Part shown: positions 1-11,300 of the stretch, piece after piece | How the letters are laid out: every line of letters begins with the position of its first letter | How positions within the stretch are numbered: the first letter of the stretch is position 1 | DNA from: Candidatus Woesearchaeota archaeon | GTDB lineage: Archaea; Nanobdellota; Nanobdellia; Woesearchaeales; GW2011-AR4 | Assembly (NCBI GenBank): GCA_019323655.1 | Contig: JAHWGX010000030.1 | Coordinates: 1 to 34,656 of the forward strand | Length of the DNA: 34,656 nt | Direction: 5' to 3' | Translations under genes and position numbers: made by a program | The notes under the pieces: model-generated | Told to the model about the DNA's origin: nothing | The model's database searches: none | The model's input: the letters and a program-made list of their open reading frames with translations, nothing else

Positions 1-2
1 CT

Positions 3-2216
3 GACTGCAGCTGCCAGGATGATCATTGCGATGGCACAACATGGGTTGATTATCCTGATTATGGAATGTGCGGAACTGCAGGAGAAGAAGGATGCTTATG
101 CCAGGTAGATACTGGAGCAGGAGGGGACTGCGAGCCTGCTTTATACCCAAATCATCCTAACTGCATAACATGCGGAGACGGAATAATAAATGGAGATGAG
201 GAATGTGAATCAGTTGGAGATTATGCAGGATGGGGCACCTGGGGCTACCAGTTTACATGCAATGAGAACAACACTTACTTTGAGTGCATAAGCTGCCAGT
301 ATGATTATGTAAACGAGTGCAAAAACTACTGCAGCGGCTCACTGCAATGCGATGGAGTGCCTCCAAACACTTTCCTTGAAGTTTGCAGTTATGGCTACAA
401 TTACTTGGAAGATTACTGCGATGAAAACTGCATGATACAGGACGACAACTGCGAATCAGATTACACAGGTTGCACTGCTGATCCTGAATGCGATGAGGAA
501 AATCCCTTTGCTCCTTCAAACCCATACTGCACTTACCAGTGCGATTACAAGCCTCCATACTGCGGAGACGGAATAATAAATGGAGATGAGCAATGCGAGC
601 CTCCAGAAGATGATAATAACGAATACTGCTCACAAACAACCGAACAATGCTCCGGAACAAAGCTTGGAACAAGAGATGCATACGGCTATTGTGACCAAAG
701 CTGCGGATGCTTGCCTGATTCCTTTACTTACCAATGCGTAAAAGATGAATGCGATGCAGACTGCGGAGATGACCAGGACTGCGCTTCAAATGAATGCGAA
801 GCAACATATGATGATTACTGCGACGGAAAGAAATTAGCTGACTATAATAACAATAATGAATATGACACATATACTGAAACAGGTTCCTGCGATAACACAT
901 GCGATTTAAATGACTGCGGATGCAGTGACTGCCAGCCGGACTGCAGCGCAGAGCCTCAATTAGGATGTGTAATCGGCATATGCGATGCAGAATGCGATTC
1001 AGATGATGACTGCGATGACCAGAATGAGCATACAGCAGATACCTGCCTTGATTCCTGTATGTGCGAGCATGAGCAGCAGCCTTACTGCGGAGACGGAAAC
1101 ATAGATACGGGAGAGGAATGCGATGATGGAAACAATGAGGATGGAGACGGATGCTCAGCAGACTGCAGGGAAGAAGAATGCAGCACAGATATTGACTGCA
1201 GCGACGGCTTTTTCTGCAACGGCCAGGAAATCTGCAACCAGGACACATACACCTGCGAGCCTGGAGTAGCAATAGACTGCACCCCATACAGCTACCCTGG
1301 CATAGGGCTTTGCAGCAATGATCCTGACAACAATCCGCTTACATGGGACTATTCCCAGGGATTCACATCTGTCTGCAGCGAGCAAACAGGCTCATGCACA
1401 ACAAAAACAAGGACATTTACCCATAAGTGCGACTTAAGGTGCGGCGCCGGCTGCGAGGATGATGATGACTGCGATGACACCGAGTGCTCATACCTTTCAG
1501 ACTGCTACCTTGATGATGGTGTAGCTGATCCTGAGGATGACTGCTTCGGAATTACAGGCTGCGAATACCGGGAATATTATGATGCTGAAAACACCTGCAT
1601 TTCAGAGCCGGTATGCGGCTGCACAGAAAATGATTGTGGTGAATTTGATGTTTCAGAAACTGATGATGATGGAGACGGCTATGACACTGAGTGCGACCTT
1701 GACTGCGATGATTATGACGATGAGGTTTATCCCGGAGCTGAGGAAATATGCGACAGAAAAGATAATGACTGCGACGGCGAAATAGATGAAGGCGCATTTG
1801 ATGAAGACTACAGGATATCATACAGCACAAGAAACACCGGAGATATACTTTATATCAATGATTTTGATGATTTCACCTTTGAAAGAGTTGACTTTTTCCA
1901 CGGCTATGTGCACAACAAGAGGGGAGTCATAGACGGCTATGGAAGCATGAATGCCCGCGTGACTTTGGAGGACGGAACAAAAATAATCATAAACGTGAAG
2001 TTTGACGTAACCAGGCTGCTTGAAGGAACATGCGAATACATAAAATGGAGAAATACCGCAAGCGGCACATACTGGATAAGCGGAATTGGCACAAGTACTC
2101 CGGACTTTGACTATATGGACATAACCTATTACCTATTGACAGGAGAAATTGACGCGCTGCTTGTTGGAGACGTTGGATTTGAAATACACGGAATGATTGA
2201 CAATAATTTTGAATAA
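3..2216 (+). CDS. Cys/Asp-rich secreted protein with DUF4215- and MopE-type repeats (5' partial)
   Basis: The reading frame is open from base 3, upstream of the first ATG at 66, so the gene starts outside the window; 737 codons are visible. It is dense in Cys and Asp. Two CGDGIINGDE units, encoded by an identical 30-base stretch at 171-200 and 561-590, and a full CGDG...GEECDDGN...GDGCSADC unit near 1087-1170 match the DUF4215/Myxococcus Cys-rich repeat. A MopE-type metal-binding motif (DDDGDGYDTE...CDDYDDEVYPGAEEICD...DNDCDGEIDEG) lies near 1660-1795. The last ~140 residues lack such repeats and look like a separate beta-rich domain. Such proteins are extracellular, with Ca-binding Asp loops and disulfides. 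It precedes a larger relative on the same strand. The true start and signal peptide are not visible, and the ligand is unknown. Confidence 0.8.
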   Translation, partial: DCSCQDDHCDGTTWVDYPDYGMCGTAGEEGCLCQVDTGAGGDCEPALYPNHPNCITCGDGIINGDEECESVGDYAGWGTWGYQFTCNENNTYFECISCQYDYVNECKNYCSGSLQCDGVPPNTFLEVCSYGYNYLEDYCDENCMIQDDNCESDYTGCTADPECDEENPFAPSNPYCTYQCDYKPPYCGDGIINGDEQCEPPEDDNNEYCSQTTEQCSGTKLGTRDAYGYCDQSCGCLPDSFTYQCVKDECDADCGDDQDCASNECEATYDDYCDGKKLADYNNNNEYDTYTETGSCDNTCDLNDCGCSDCQPDCSAEPQLGCVIGICDAECDSDDDCDDQNEHTADTCLDSCMCEHEQQPYCGDGNIDTGEECDDGNNEDGDGCSADCREEECSTDIDCSDGFFCNGQEICNQDTYTCEPGVAIDCTPYSYPGIGLCSNDPDNNPLTWDYSQGFTSVCSEQTGSCTTKTRTFTHKCDLRCGAGCEDDDDCDDTECSYLSDCYLDDGVADPEDDCFGITGCEYREYYDAENTCISEPVCGCTENDCGEFDVSETDDDGDGYDTECDLDCDDYDDEVYPGAEEICDRKDNDCDGEIDEGAFDEDYRISYSTRNTGDILYINDFDDFTFERVDFFHGYVHNKRGVIDGYGSMNARVTLEDGTKIIINVKFDVTRLLEGTCEYIKWRNTASGTYWISGIGTSTPDFDYMDITYYLLTGEIDALLVGDVGFEIHGMIDNNFE

Positions 2217-2389
2217 AGCTGTTATTCTGTTTTTTTATCTGCATTCGGTAACAAAAAGTTCTCGACTATATAACATATATTTTCAATTACAGCTTTATTT
2301 AAATACCCGACCCAATTTGTAGTCTCTATTCGATAGTTTAACCTTATTTTCATTGCAAAGTAACGATTAAACAAGTTGGGGGGAGGTTG
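2217..2389 (+). promoter_or_regulatory. Intergenic promoter and strong Shine-Dalgarno of the giant gene
   Basis: This gap separates the two Cys-rich genes. An archaeal TATA-like box TTTAAATA lies at 2298-2305, predicting a start of transcription near 2328 and a leader of about 60 nt. A purine run ending in GGGGAGG (2380-2386) lies directly before TTG-ATG and decides for the ATG at 2390 rather than the TTG at 2387. The giant gene therefore appears to have its own promoter. Confidence 0.5.
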
Positions 2390-5300
2390 ATGAGCAAACA
2401 CAAGAATTTACTTAGATTTCTGTTGATGCTGTCAATTTTCTTTATTGTTGGCGCTGGGTTTGCTTTTGCGGATACAATTGAGGTTAGTCAGCCAAATTAT
2501 TTGACAACTAACAATGAATATGACAGAAATCCTTCTATTGTTTATGATGGGAGCGATTACTGGGTTTTCTATACAAAAGGTGACGATACAAGCACAAGCG
2601 GTGTGCGCGGAACTTATAATCCTGATGGCGATACTTACGTTGTTTATTACAAAAAAGCCTCGACAATTGAAGGCTTGTCAGTTGCTGCTGAAACAAAACT
2701 TGATTTGTCAGATACCGGCAGGCCAACCAACTTTGACCAAAGAGTTGTAAGCGCTGTTGTTATTGGCTCTGATATATATGCCTTTGTAAGCAGTGGACAG
2801 TCTGGAACTGATAGGGGATTGTATTATTATAAATATAATGGGGCATGGGCAGGGCCAACAACTTTAATTGCCGATGCCACGGCAAGAGGAGGCCACGTCA
2901 ATGTTGTTTCTGACGGTACAAAAGCATATATTGTTTGGGAATCCTCTGATGGAAGCTCTGATTTTTACACATTTGATGGAACTTTAAGCTCAAAAGTGGA
3001 TATATCAACTGACAACCAGCCGAAAATTTCATTGATGGGAAATACTCTTTATGTAATAAGCATTGAAGACAGCACAGGAGACATAGAGGTTTATTCTTCA
3101 GACAAATCCGCAATTTCATGGAGTTCGCATTCAACTGCCATTTCCGGAGCAGGATTTTACGACCCGGTTATTTTTAATGACGGAACAAATCTTTATGTTG
3201 TAACTGCGCCATGGGTTGCTGCTGATAGGCAATATCTAATTCAGTCAAAATATGATGGTTCATGGAGTGTTGCAAAACAAGTTTCTTATGGAGGTTATGG
3301 TGTAACAGAATGGTGGGATTACTGGCCCATTGGCTATTATGACGGCTCTGACCTGTACATATTTTTCACAACAGAAACAAGCAGCCCAACATACAGCGAC
3401 GCTGAAATTGCCTATGTAAAAATGGACTGGGATTTGGGCAATGAACATTATTTCTACATACAGAATGCGATTAATGCTGCAGTTAATGGAGACACTGTTA
3501 ATGTTGGTGATGGGGCTTATATTGAAGATTTGGTAATACCTGAAGGAAAAAATAATCTTGAACTTGTCGGTGCTGGTCAGGATGTTACAACAATCCAAGG
3601 CATAGCAGCAACAGGCGCACCAAATATACAAATCCATACTGTTGATGGTGTAAAAATACATGGCTTTACTATAGAAAGTCCTGACTTGTCAGATGGTTCT
3701 GGATCAGGAGGTATAACATTTAGCGGTGAAAATATTGAAATTTATGACAATAAATTCATCAGTAACTTTGCGCATACTAATACTTATGCAATAGTTATGC
3801 AGACATATCGCAGCCAGTGGGTTGGAGAACCATGGAATTTATGGAAAGAGCATGATGTTTCTGGCCTTAATATCCATAATAACATATTTACAGATAGTGG
3901 TGGGAGCAGTGATAACGGTTATTATGGTATCTGGATAAACCGAGACAGTGGCTCTGGAACTGCCACTGTCAAAGAAAATACTTTCTCTGGCACTACACGA
4001 TGGGGAGTTGTAACAGAGCGTTCAAATGTATTAATCCAGGATAATATTTTAGATGTGACAAATGGAGTTAGAGGTGGAATTGCTGTTATGGACTTTGGAG
4101 ATCCAAACACTAATGATCCAGAGTATAATGGAGGTTTTCCACGCCCCCAGAATAATGTGCAGATACTAGGCAATACTGTAAAAGGATTTGATGGTGGAAG
4201 TTCTTGGGCAGGCATTGTCATAGGCATGCCTGAATCAGATCCAGATCAAGATTTAGCAAATATCCTTGTTAATTATAATGCAGTTCAGAGCAATCTGCGG
4301 GGAATTGTAGTGAGTTCCTCTGCTGATGAAGTTACAGTTGAATACAATGAGATTGCAGGAAATACATACGGCTTAGGAAATTTTGATGAGGATGAAAGTG
4401 TTTTGGATGCTGAAAACAATTATTGGGGAGCAGCAGACGGGCCTAATGCTCCAGGTCATAATTTAGGAAGCGGAGATAGTATTGCAGGAGATGTTGATGT
4501 CTGCCCATTCTGGGATTCTTATCCAGGCGGAAGTTCAACTGCCTGTGACGCAGACGGGGATGGGTACGGGACTGATACAGATTGTGATGATACCCATGCA
4601 GATATAAACCCTGGCGCTGCAGAAATTTGTGATGACAGTTTGGATAATGATTGCGATAGTTTAACTGATTGTGAAGATCATGCAGACTGCGATGGCAAAT
4701 TAGGGCCAAACACAGTTGAATGCTGTACCACTGCAGCAAATTGCGCGCAAGATGATTGTGTTGTCGAGTCCTGCGCTGCAGATGAATGTGCTTACACAAA
4801 TAGGGCAGCGGGTGATGATACCGAATGCGTAGACTGTGAAGAATGCGATGTTGCAGGTGGAGTTTGTATAGGTATAAGCGCAGAAACAGGCAAGAACTGC
4901 GATACAGATTGTTATGATTGCGTTTCAGGCAGTTGCGATCCTGTAACCGAAGACAATGATGGGAGCTGTGATGATGATTGTGATTCATGCATAGCTGGAG
5001 TATGCACGCTAAGATTGGCTTGCGATAATGCAGAATGCGTTCCAGGAAGCCAGCAGGCCTGCAATGCTGTTGGCGGTGATTGCGCAGAAGCTGATGATGA
5101 TTCAGCTGTTTGCACCAACACCCAACCAAGCTGTTTTGGAGCTATTTTTGATGGAACCCTGTTCTTCGAAGCAGGGAATGATGATTGCTGCGGTGACGAT
5201 GCCAACGAATATTACAGCCAAGGAAACGATGCAAGCCAGGCATGCTGCAACACAGAGAATGAATGTGTCATAGCTGGCCAGTGTAAAGGCTATGCGCATA

Positions 5301-8300
5301 CTGAAGGAACTCTGGAAGTAACATGCAATGATTTAACAGACAATGACTGTGACGGCTTAACTGATTGTTTAGATCCTGATTGTGTTGATGCGGATGCTAT
5401 AGGCCCTAATGGGGATGAATGCTGCTCAACAGTAAATGACTGTCCTGGAAATGATGCAAGCTGCAAGAGATGCCAGGCAGACAATGAGTGCAATCCAAGA
5501 CCAACATCTTATATATGCAATACTGCTTATTTATGCTCAGATTCTGCTGGAGGGGACAATACTTATGGCATGCCTGATTTCAAAGCGCCAAGGCAAGGTC
5601 TTTGCGATGGCCAAGGAAATTGCGATTTAACAAAGACGCTTACCACTATTTGTGATTTAGCAAAAGACACTGCTACCGAAGGAACAAGCTTAACAATCTG
5701 TGTGGATACAGAACTTGATTGTGTGAATACATGTTTAGATGACCTAGATAATGATGCAGATGGCTGCACTGATGATGTTGATGCAGATTGCGGCGGAGAT
5801 GAAACAATTTGCGATGGGTTAGATGAGGATTGTGATGGTGTGAGTGATGAAGATTTTGATTTTGATGATTGTCAGGAAAAATGCGAAGCTGGTGCCTATG
5901 TTTGGGCTGGAAATGGGGGAAATTTAGATTGCTGCGGTGATGATTCCTTGGAAGGCAGCCCTTATGAAATTACCGAAACAACTTGCAATGATGGAAAAGA
6001 TAATGACTGTGATGGTTTGATTGATTGCTTGGATCCTGATTGTGCAGGGCTTGAAGGCCCTAACGGAGATGAATGCTGTTTTGTTGCTTCTAGCGATTGC
6101 ACACAAGATGACTGCGTTATTGAATCTTGCGGAGCAGATAATGAATGCGAATATGAAAACAGGGCAGCAGGAGCTACAGATGAATGCGGAACTTGTGAAG
6201 AATGTAATGTCGCAGGGGGAGATTGTACTGGAATAACAAGCGATGATGGCAAAGATTGTGATGATGATTGCACATATTGCAATGCAGGAAGCTGTGTTGG
6301 CAGGTCAATGGGAGATTATACTGAATGCACTGACTGCCACGCATGCAATGCCCTTGGCGGTATTTGTACTCCATGGACCGCAGATATTGGAAAAAACTGC
6401 AATGTAGATTGCTATGATTGCATAGCAGGAACCTGCATGGCAATGATTGAAGATAATGATGGAACCTGTGATGATGATTGCACAAAATGCGATGCAGGAA
6501 GTTGTGTTTTAAGGGATGAGGATGACAATAAAGAGGTTAGCACAACATGTTATCATTGTGATGGAACTCATAATAATCCGCAACCAGATACAGGTGATAA
6601 TGGCATAAATTGTCTTGAGGACTGCACAGAGTGTGTCGCTGGCAATTGCGTTGCAAGATTATTTAACGATAATATTGAAATTTCAGCGCCTTGCTATTAT
6701 TGTGATGGCTTAAATATTCTTTCACAGCCAGAAACAGGAGATGATGGATGGCGTTGCACTGATGAATGCACCGAATGCACCTCTGGGAATTGTGTTGCCC
6801 GGTCACAGTGCGATACAGTAGAATGCGATACAGGAGAATATTGCGACGGCACAAATGCAAATTGTATTGATCCTAATGAAAATTCACAGTCTGGAGAAGA
6901 TGTTTGTGAAATTTGCGCTTTGAAGCAGCATAATTATGGCGAAGAATGGACATTTGAGGCTTTAACAACCCCCAGTTGCTGTGATAATGATGCAAATGAA
7001 TATTATGTAACCCACGGAGTTGGGCAGCCAGCATGCTGCGATCTTGCTTCAGAAAATTGTGTTGATGCCGGCGGAGTCTGCAGGGATGAATATCCTGATG
7101 AAGTAACATGCGATGATATAGACAATGACTGTGATGGAGAAATTGATGAAGGCTGTGATGATGACGATGATGATTATTGCGATATAGGCATGACTACAGT
7201 TGGTACTCCGGCTACGTGCACAAGCGGCGGAGGAGATTGCGATGATAGTAATGGTGCTGTCAACCCAGGAGTTGCTGAAGTTTGTAATGGTATAGATGAT
7301 GATTGCGATATTGGAACACAAGATGGTGCGGATGAGGCATGGTTAGGAGAGGTTTGTGACGGCGCTGACTCTGATTTATGCGAAGAAGGCATTTATTCGT
7401 GTACAGCCGGTTCGCAAATATGCTCAGATAATGATGCTGAGCATGATTTAGATTTATGCAATGGTATAGATGACGATTGCAATGCAGCAACTCCTGACGG
7501 CTATGATGAACCCACTTTAGGTGAAGCATGTGATGGCTTAGATTCTGATTTATGCCAAGAAGGCAGCATAGTATGTTCAGTAGGATTATTAGAATGTAAT
7601 GATGATGACGAAGAAGATGATTTAGACTTATGTAATGGCGTAGATGATGATTGCAATCCTGCAACACCAGACGGTTCTGATAAGGTGTGGTATGGCACCG
7701 CATGCGATGGCTTAGACTCTGATTTATGCGAAGAAGGAATATATGACTGTATTGCTGGTTTAAAAACCTGTACAGATGATACTGGCAATGATTTAGATTT
7801 GTGTGATGGGGATACGAATGATGATTGCAATCCGGCTACTCCAGATGGTTATGACGAATCATGGTATGATGATGCATGCGATGGCTTAGACTCTGATTTA
7901 TGCGAAGAAGGTGTATTTACCTGTACTGATAGTGTAAAGACTTGTACTGATGATGATGAAGAGCATGATTTGGACTTATGTAATGCTGATACAAATGATG
8001 ATTGCAATGCTTTAACACCAGATGGCTCTGGTGAAACATGGTACAATGCTCCATGTGACGGTGCTGACTCGGATTTATGCGAAGAAGGGTTATATGAATG
8101 CACCATAGCTGGCTCACAAAGCTGTTCAGACACAACAGGGGACGATATAGAAGTATGCGATGGTATTGACAATGATTGCGATGCAGAGATTGATGAGGGT
8201 TTTGACGATGATGATTGCGAGGAAAAATGCGGCTATACCTGGACAGCAAATGGCGAAAACCTAAATTGCTGCGGAGATGATGCTTTGGAAGACAGCCCTT

Positions 8301-11300
8301 ATGAAGTTACAGAAACAACTTGCAATGATGGAAATGACAATGACTGCGATGGTCTGATTGATTGTTTAGACTCTGATTGCATCGATGCTAATGCTATCGG
8401 CCCACATGGCGCTGAATGTTGCTCTGATGAAAATGACTGTCCAGGAGATTCTACAACCTGCAAATCCTGCGGTGTAAATAATGAATGCGATTTTGAAACT
8501 TCTTCAGTCCGCTGTAATACTGCTTGGAAATGCTCTGACAGCAATGGAGGGGATAATGCATACGATGCTCCGGATTATACAAGGCCAAGCAGAGGCTTCT
8601 GTGACGGGCAGGGAAATTGTGATTGGGGAACAACTTCAAGGCCTTTGTGTGATTTAGCTGAAGGGGCTTCTACTGAAGGAAATGGCCTGGATATCTGCGT
8701 TGATGGCCAGTACTCTTGTGCAGATTCATGCGAGGATGGTATCGACAATGATGCAGACACTTGCACTGATGATGTTGATGCAGATTGCGGCGGAGATGAA
8801 ACAATTTGCGATGATGATACTGACAATGACTGCGATGGATTAACTGACTGCGAGGATCCTGACTGCGTTGATGCTCTTGACGGCCAAAGCAGAAAATTAT
8901 GCTGCAGCATAGTTGATGACTGCACACCAGATGACTGTGTTGTTGAATCTTGCGCTGTAAATGAATGTGTTTATACAAATAGGTCAGCGGGTGATGATAC
9001 AGAATGCACCATTGAGTGCCACGCATGTAATATTGCAGGAGGAGATTGTACTGGAATCACAGAAGATAATGGCAAAAACTGCAATGATGACTGCACATAT
9101 TGTAATGCAGGAAGTTGTGATCCTAGAGGAGACGGTGCAACAGAAGAATGCGGAACTTGTGAACAATGCCAAAGCGGGGATTGTACCGGCATAAGCGCAG
9201 AAACAGGCAAAAACTGCGATGCGGATTGTTATGATTGCGATGCTGGAGTATGCACCCCTCAGACAGAAGACAATGATGGAACTTGTGATGATGATTGTGA
9301 TTCCTGCATAGCTGGAGAATGCATACCAAGATCAGTTTGCGATAATACAGAATGCACCGGGCAGCAAGCTTGTAATGCTGATGGCGGTGATTGTATAGGT
9401 CCAGATTCAGATGAGGTTGTTTGTGAAGGGACAACTTTAGGTTGCTGGAATTCTATATTCAACAGTTTAGCTAATTTTGAATGGGGGAATCCTAGCTGTT
9501 GCGGAGATGATGCAAATGAATATTATGTAACCAACGGAGTTGGGCAGCCAGCATGCTGTGGTCTTGCTTCAGAAAATTGTGTTGATGCCGGCGGAGTCTG
9601 CAGGGATGAATATCCTAATGAGATAACCTGTGATGATGGCTTTGATAACGATTGTGATGGTTTAACAGATACAACTGACCAAGATTGCTTTGTATGTAAT
9701 CCCGGAGAAAATAGGGACTGCTCTAAACAAGCTGGAGTGTGCGTAGGGTCTCAGGAAACATGCACTGAACAAGGGCAATGGCCAGGTTGCAGTGATATAA
9801 ACTATTCTACATGGAATCCCAATTATGAGATTAATGAAGGAAGTTGTTCTGATGGAATGGATAACGATTGTGATGGCGATATAGATTTTAATGACTTCGA
9901 CTGTTTAAATTTGTACTATGTTTGTCAGCCTACTGATTCATGCACTTATGACTCTATAATAAATGCAATAAATCATGCATCTAATGGAGCTACAATACTA
10001 GTGCTTAACGGAACATATAACGAAAATGTTATCATCGATAAAGAAATTACCCTAAAAGGAAGCGGATACAGCTCAACTGCCACTATTAATTGTTCAGATG
10101 GAGGTACTGGCATTACAATAAATGCCAGTTCTATAGTTGAAGGATTTGAAATTAAGAATTGTGAGATTGGTATAAACATTTCTGCCGATAATACTATTGT
10201 AAGGAATAATTCAATTAATAACAATACCCGTGGAATCAGGGTAGATAACGCAGTTGACAATTTAATTAATTATAATTTAATATATGACAATGTAAATTAT
10301 GGTTTAAGAAATCATGACGATGAAGAGGTTAATGCAGAATACAACTGGTGGGTAGATTGTACTGGGCCTTACCATGATCCATTAAACCCCAGTGGTACTG
10401 GAAATGAAGTAAGAGGTAATGTTGATTTTGATCCTTGGCTTGGGGTTTGCATAGAAAATAAAAAAGATATATCCTGCGCCTTTGAGACAGATGACATTAC
10501 TTTAAGCGCAGATGTTAATGGTTCGCAAATAGACAGTGTCTGGATGTCCTACAACATAAACGGCACAAACTACAATGGGACAGCAACAAAAGGCTTTGGA
10601 ACAGAATACTCTTACACAATTCCATCATCAGAGCTGGTTGGCGGGCAGAATGTTACCTGGAATGTTTATGCTACAGATCCTTTAGGCGTTTATAACAATT
10701 CTTGGCAAACATTTTACGTTAGAAACAGGACTTCATTAATAGTTGATCCTGCAACACCTGACGGCTTAGCTGGATGGTATGTCACAGAGCCCTTATTCAC
10801 ATTAACAAAAGACGAGACAGGAGGGAATATTTATTACATGTGGGACTCCAAACCCGTAGAATATACAGGGCCATTCAGGCTGGAAAACATCCCAAACCTT
10901 CCGGTAGAGTCAGCAGGAACTTTGGAATTAAATTGGTGGACTGATTTTGATGAGTGCACACCTGAAGAAGATGAAGAAATTCAAACTGAAATATTCTATG
11001 TTGACTTAAAAAGTCCAGAGATAAATGAGCTAACTCCTGAGAATGGAAGCGTAGTTTACAATAATCAAAAGCCGAACATTTCAGCATTATTGACCGAGGT
11101 TTACCAAAGCAATTCCGGTATTAATCAGAGCACAATTATTATGAAAGTTGATGGCTCTCCAGTACCACATTACAATACTACAGAGAATCATCTTGATGCC
11201 AGGGTTTGGTATATTCCGACATCAGATTTGGGCATAGGGCAGCATACAGTAACAATAAATGTAACTGACATTGCAGGAAGAAGCTCAGAAACAACATGGC

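Noticed and set aside
4443..5129. Long open frames on the minus strand opposite the giant gene (up to 228 codons), as well as others at 724-1287 and 7260-7703
   Set aside because: They mirror Asp/Cys-rich codons (GAT, TGC) of the coding strand, giving His/Ser/Leu-rich nonsense with no motifs or ribosome sites.
7276..8160. Regularly spaced repeats suggesting a CRISPR array
   Set aside because: Spacing is ~174 bases, the repeats are in frame, and the frame encodes a conserved Cys/Asp unit, so they are protein repeats.
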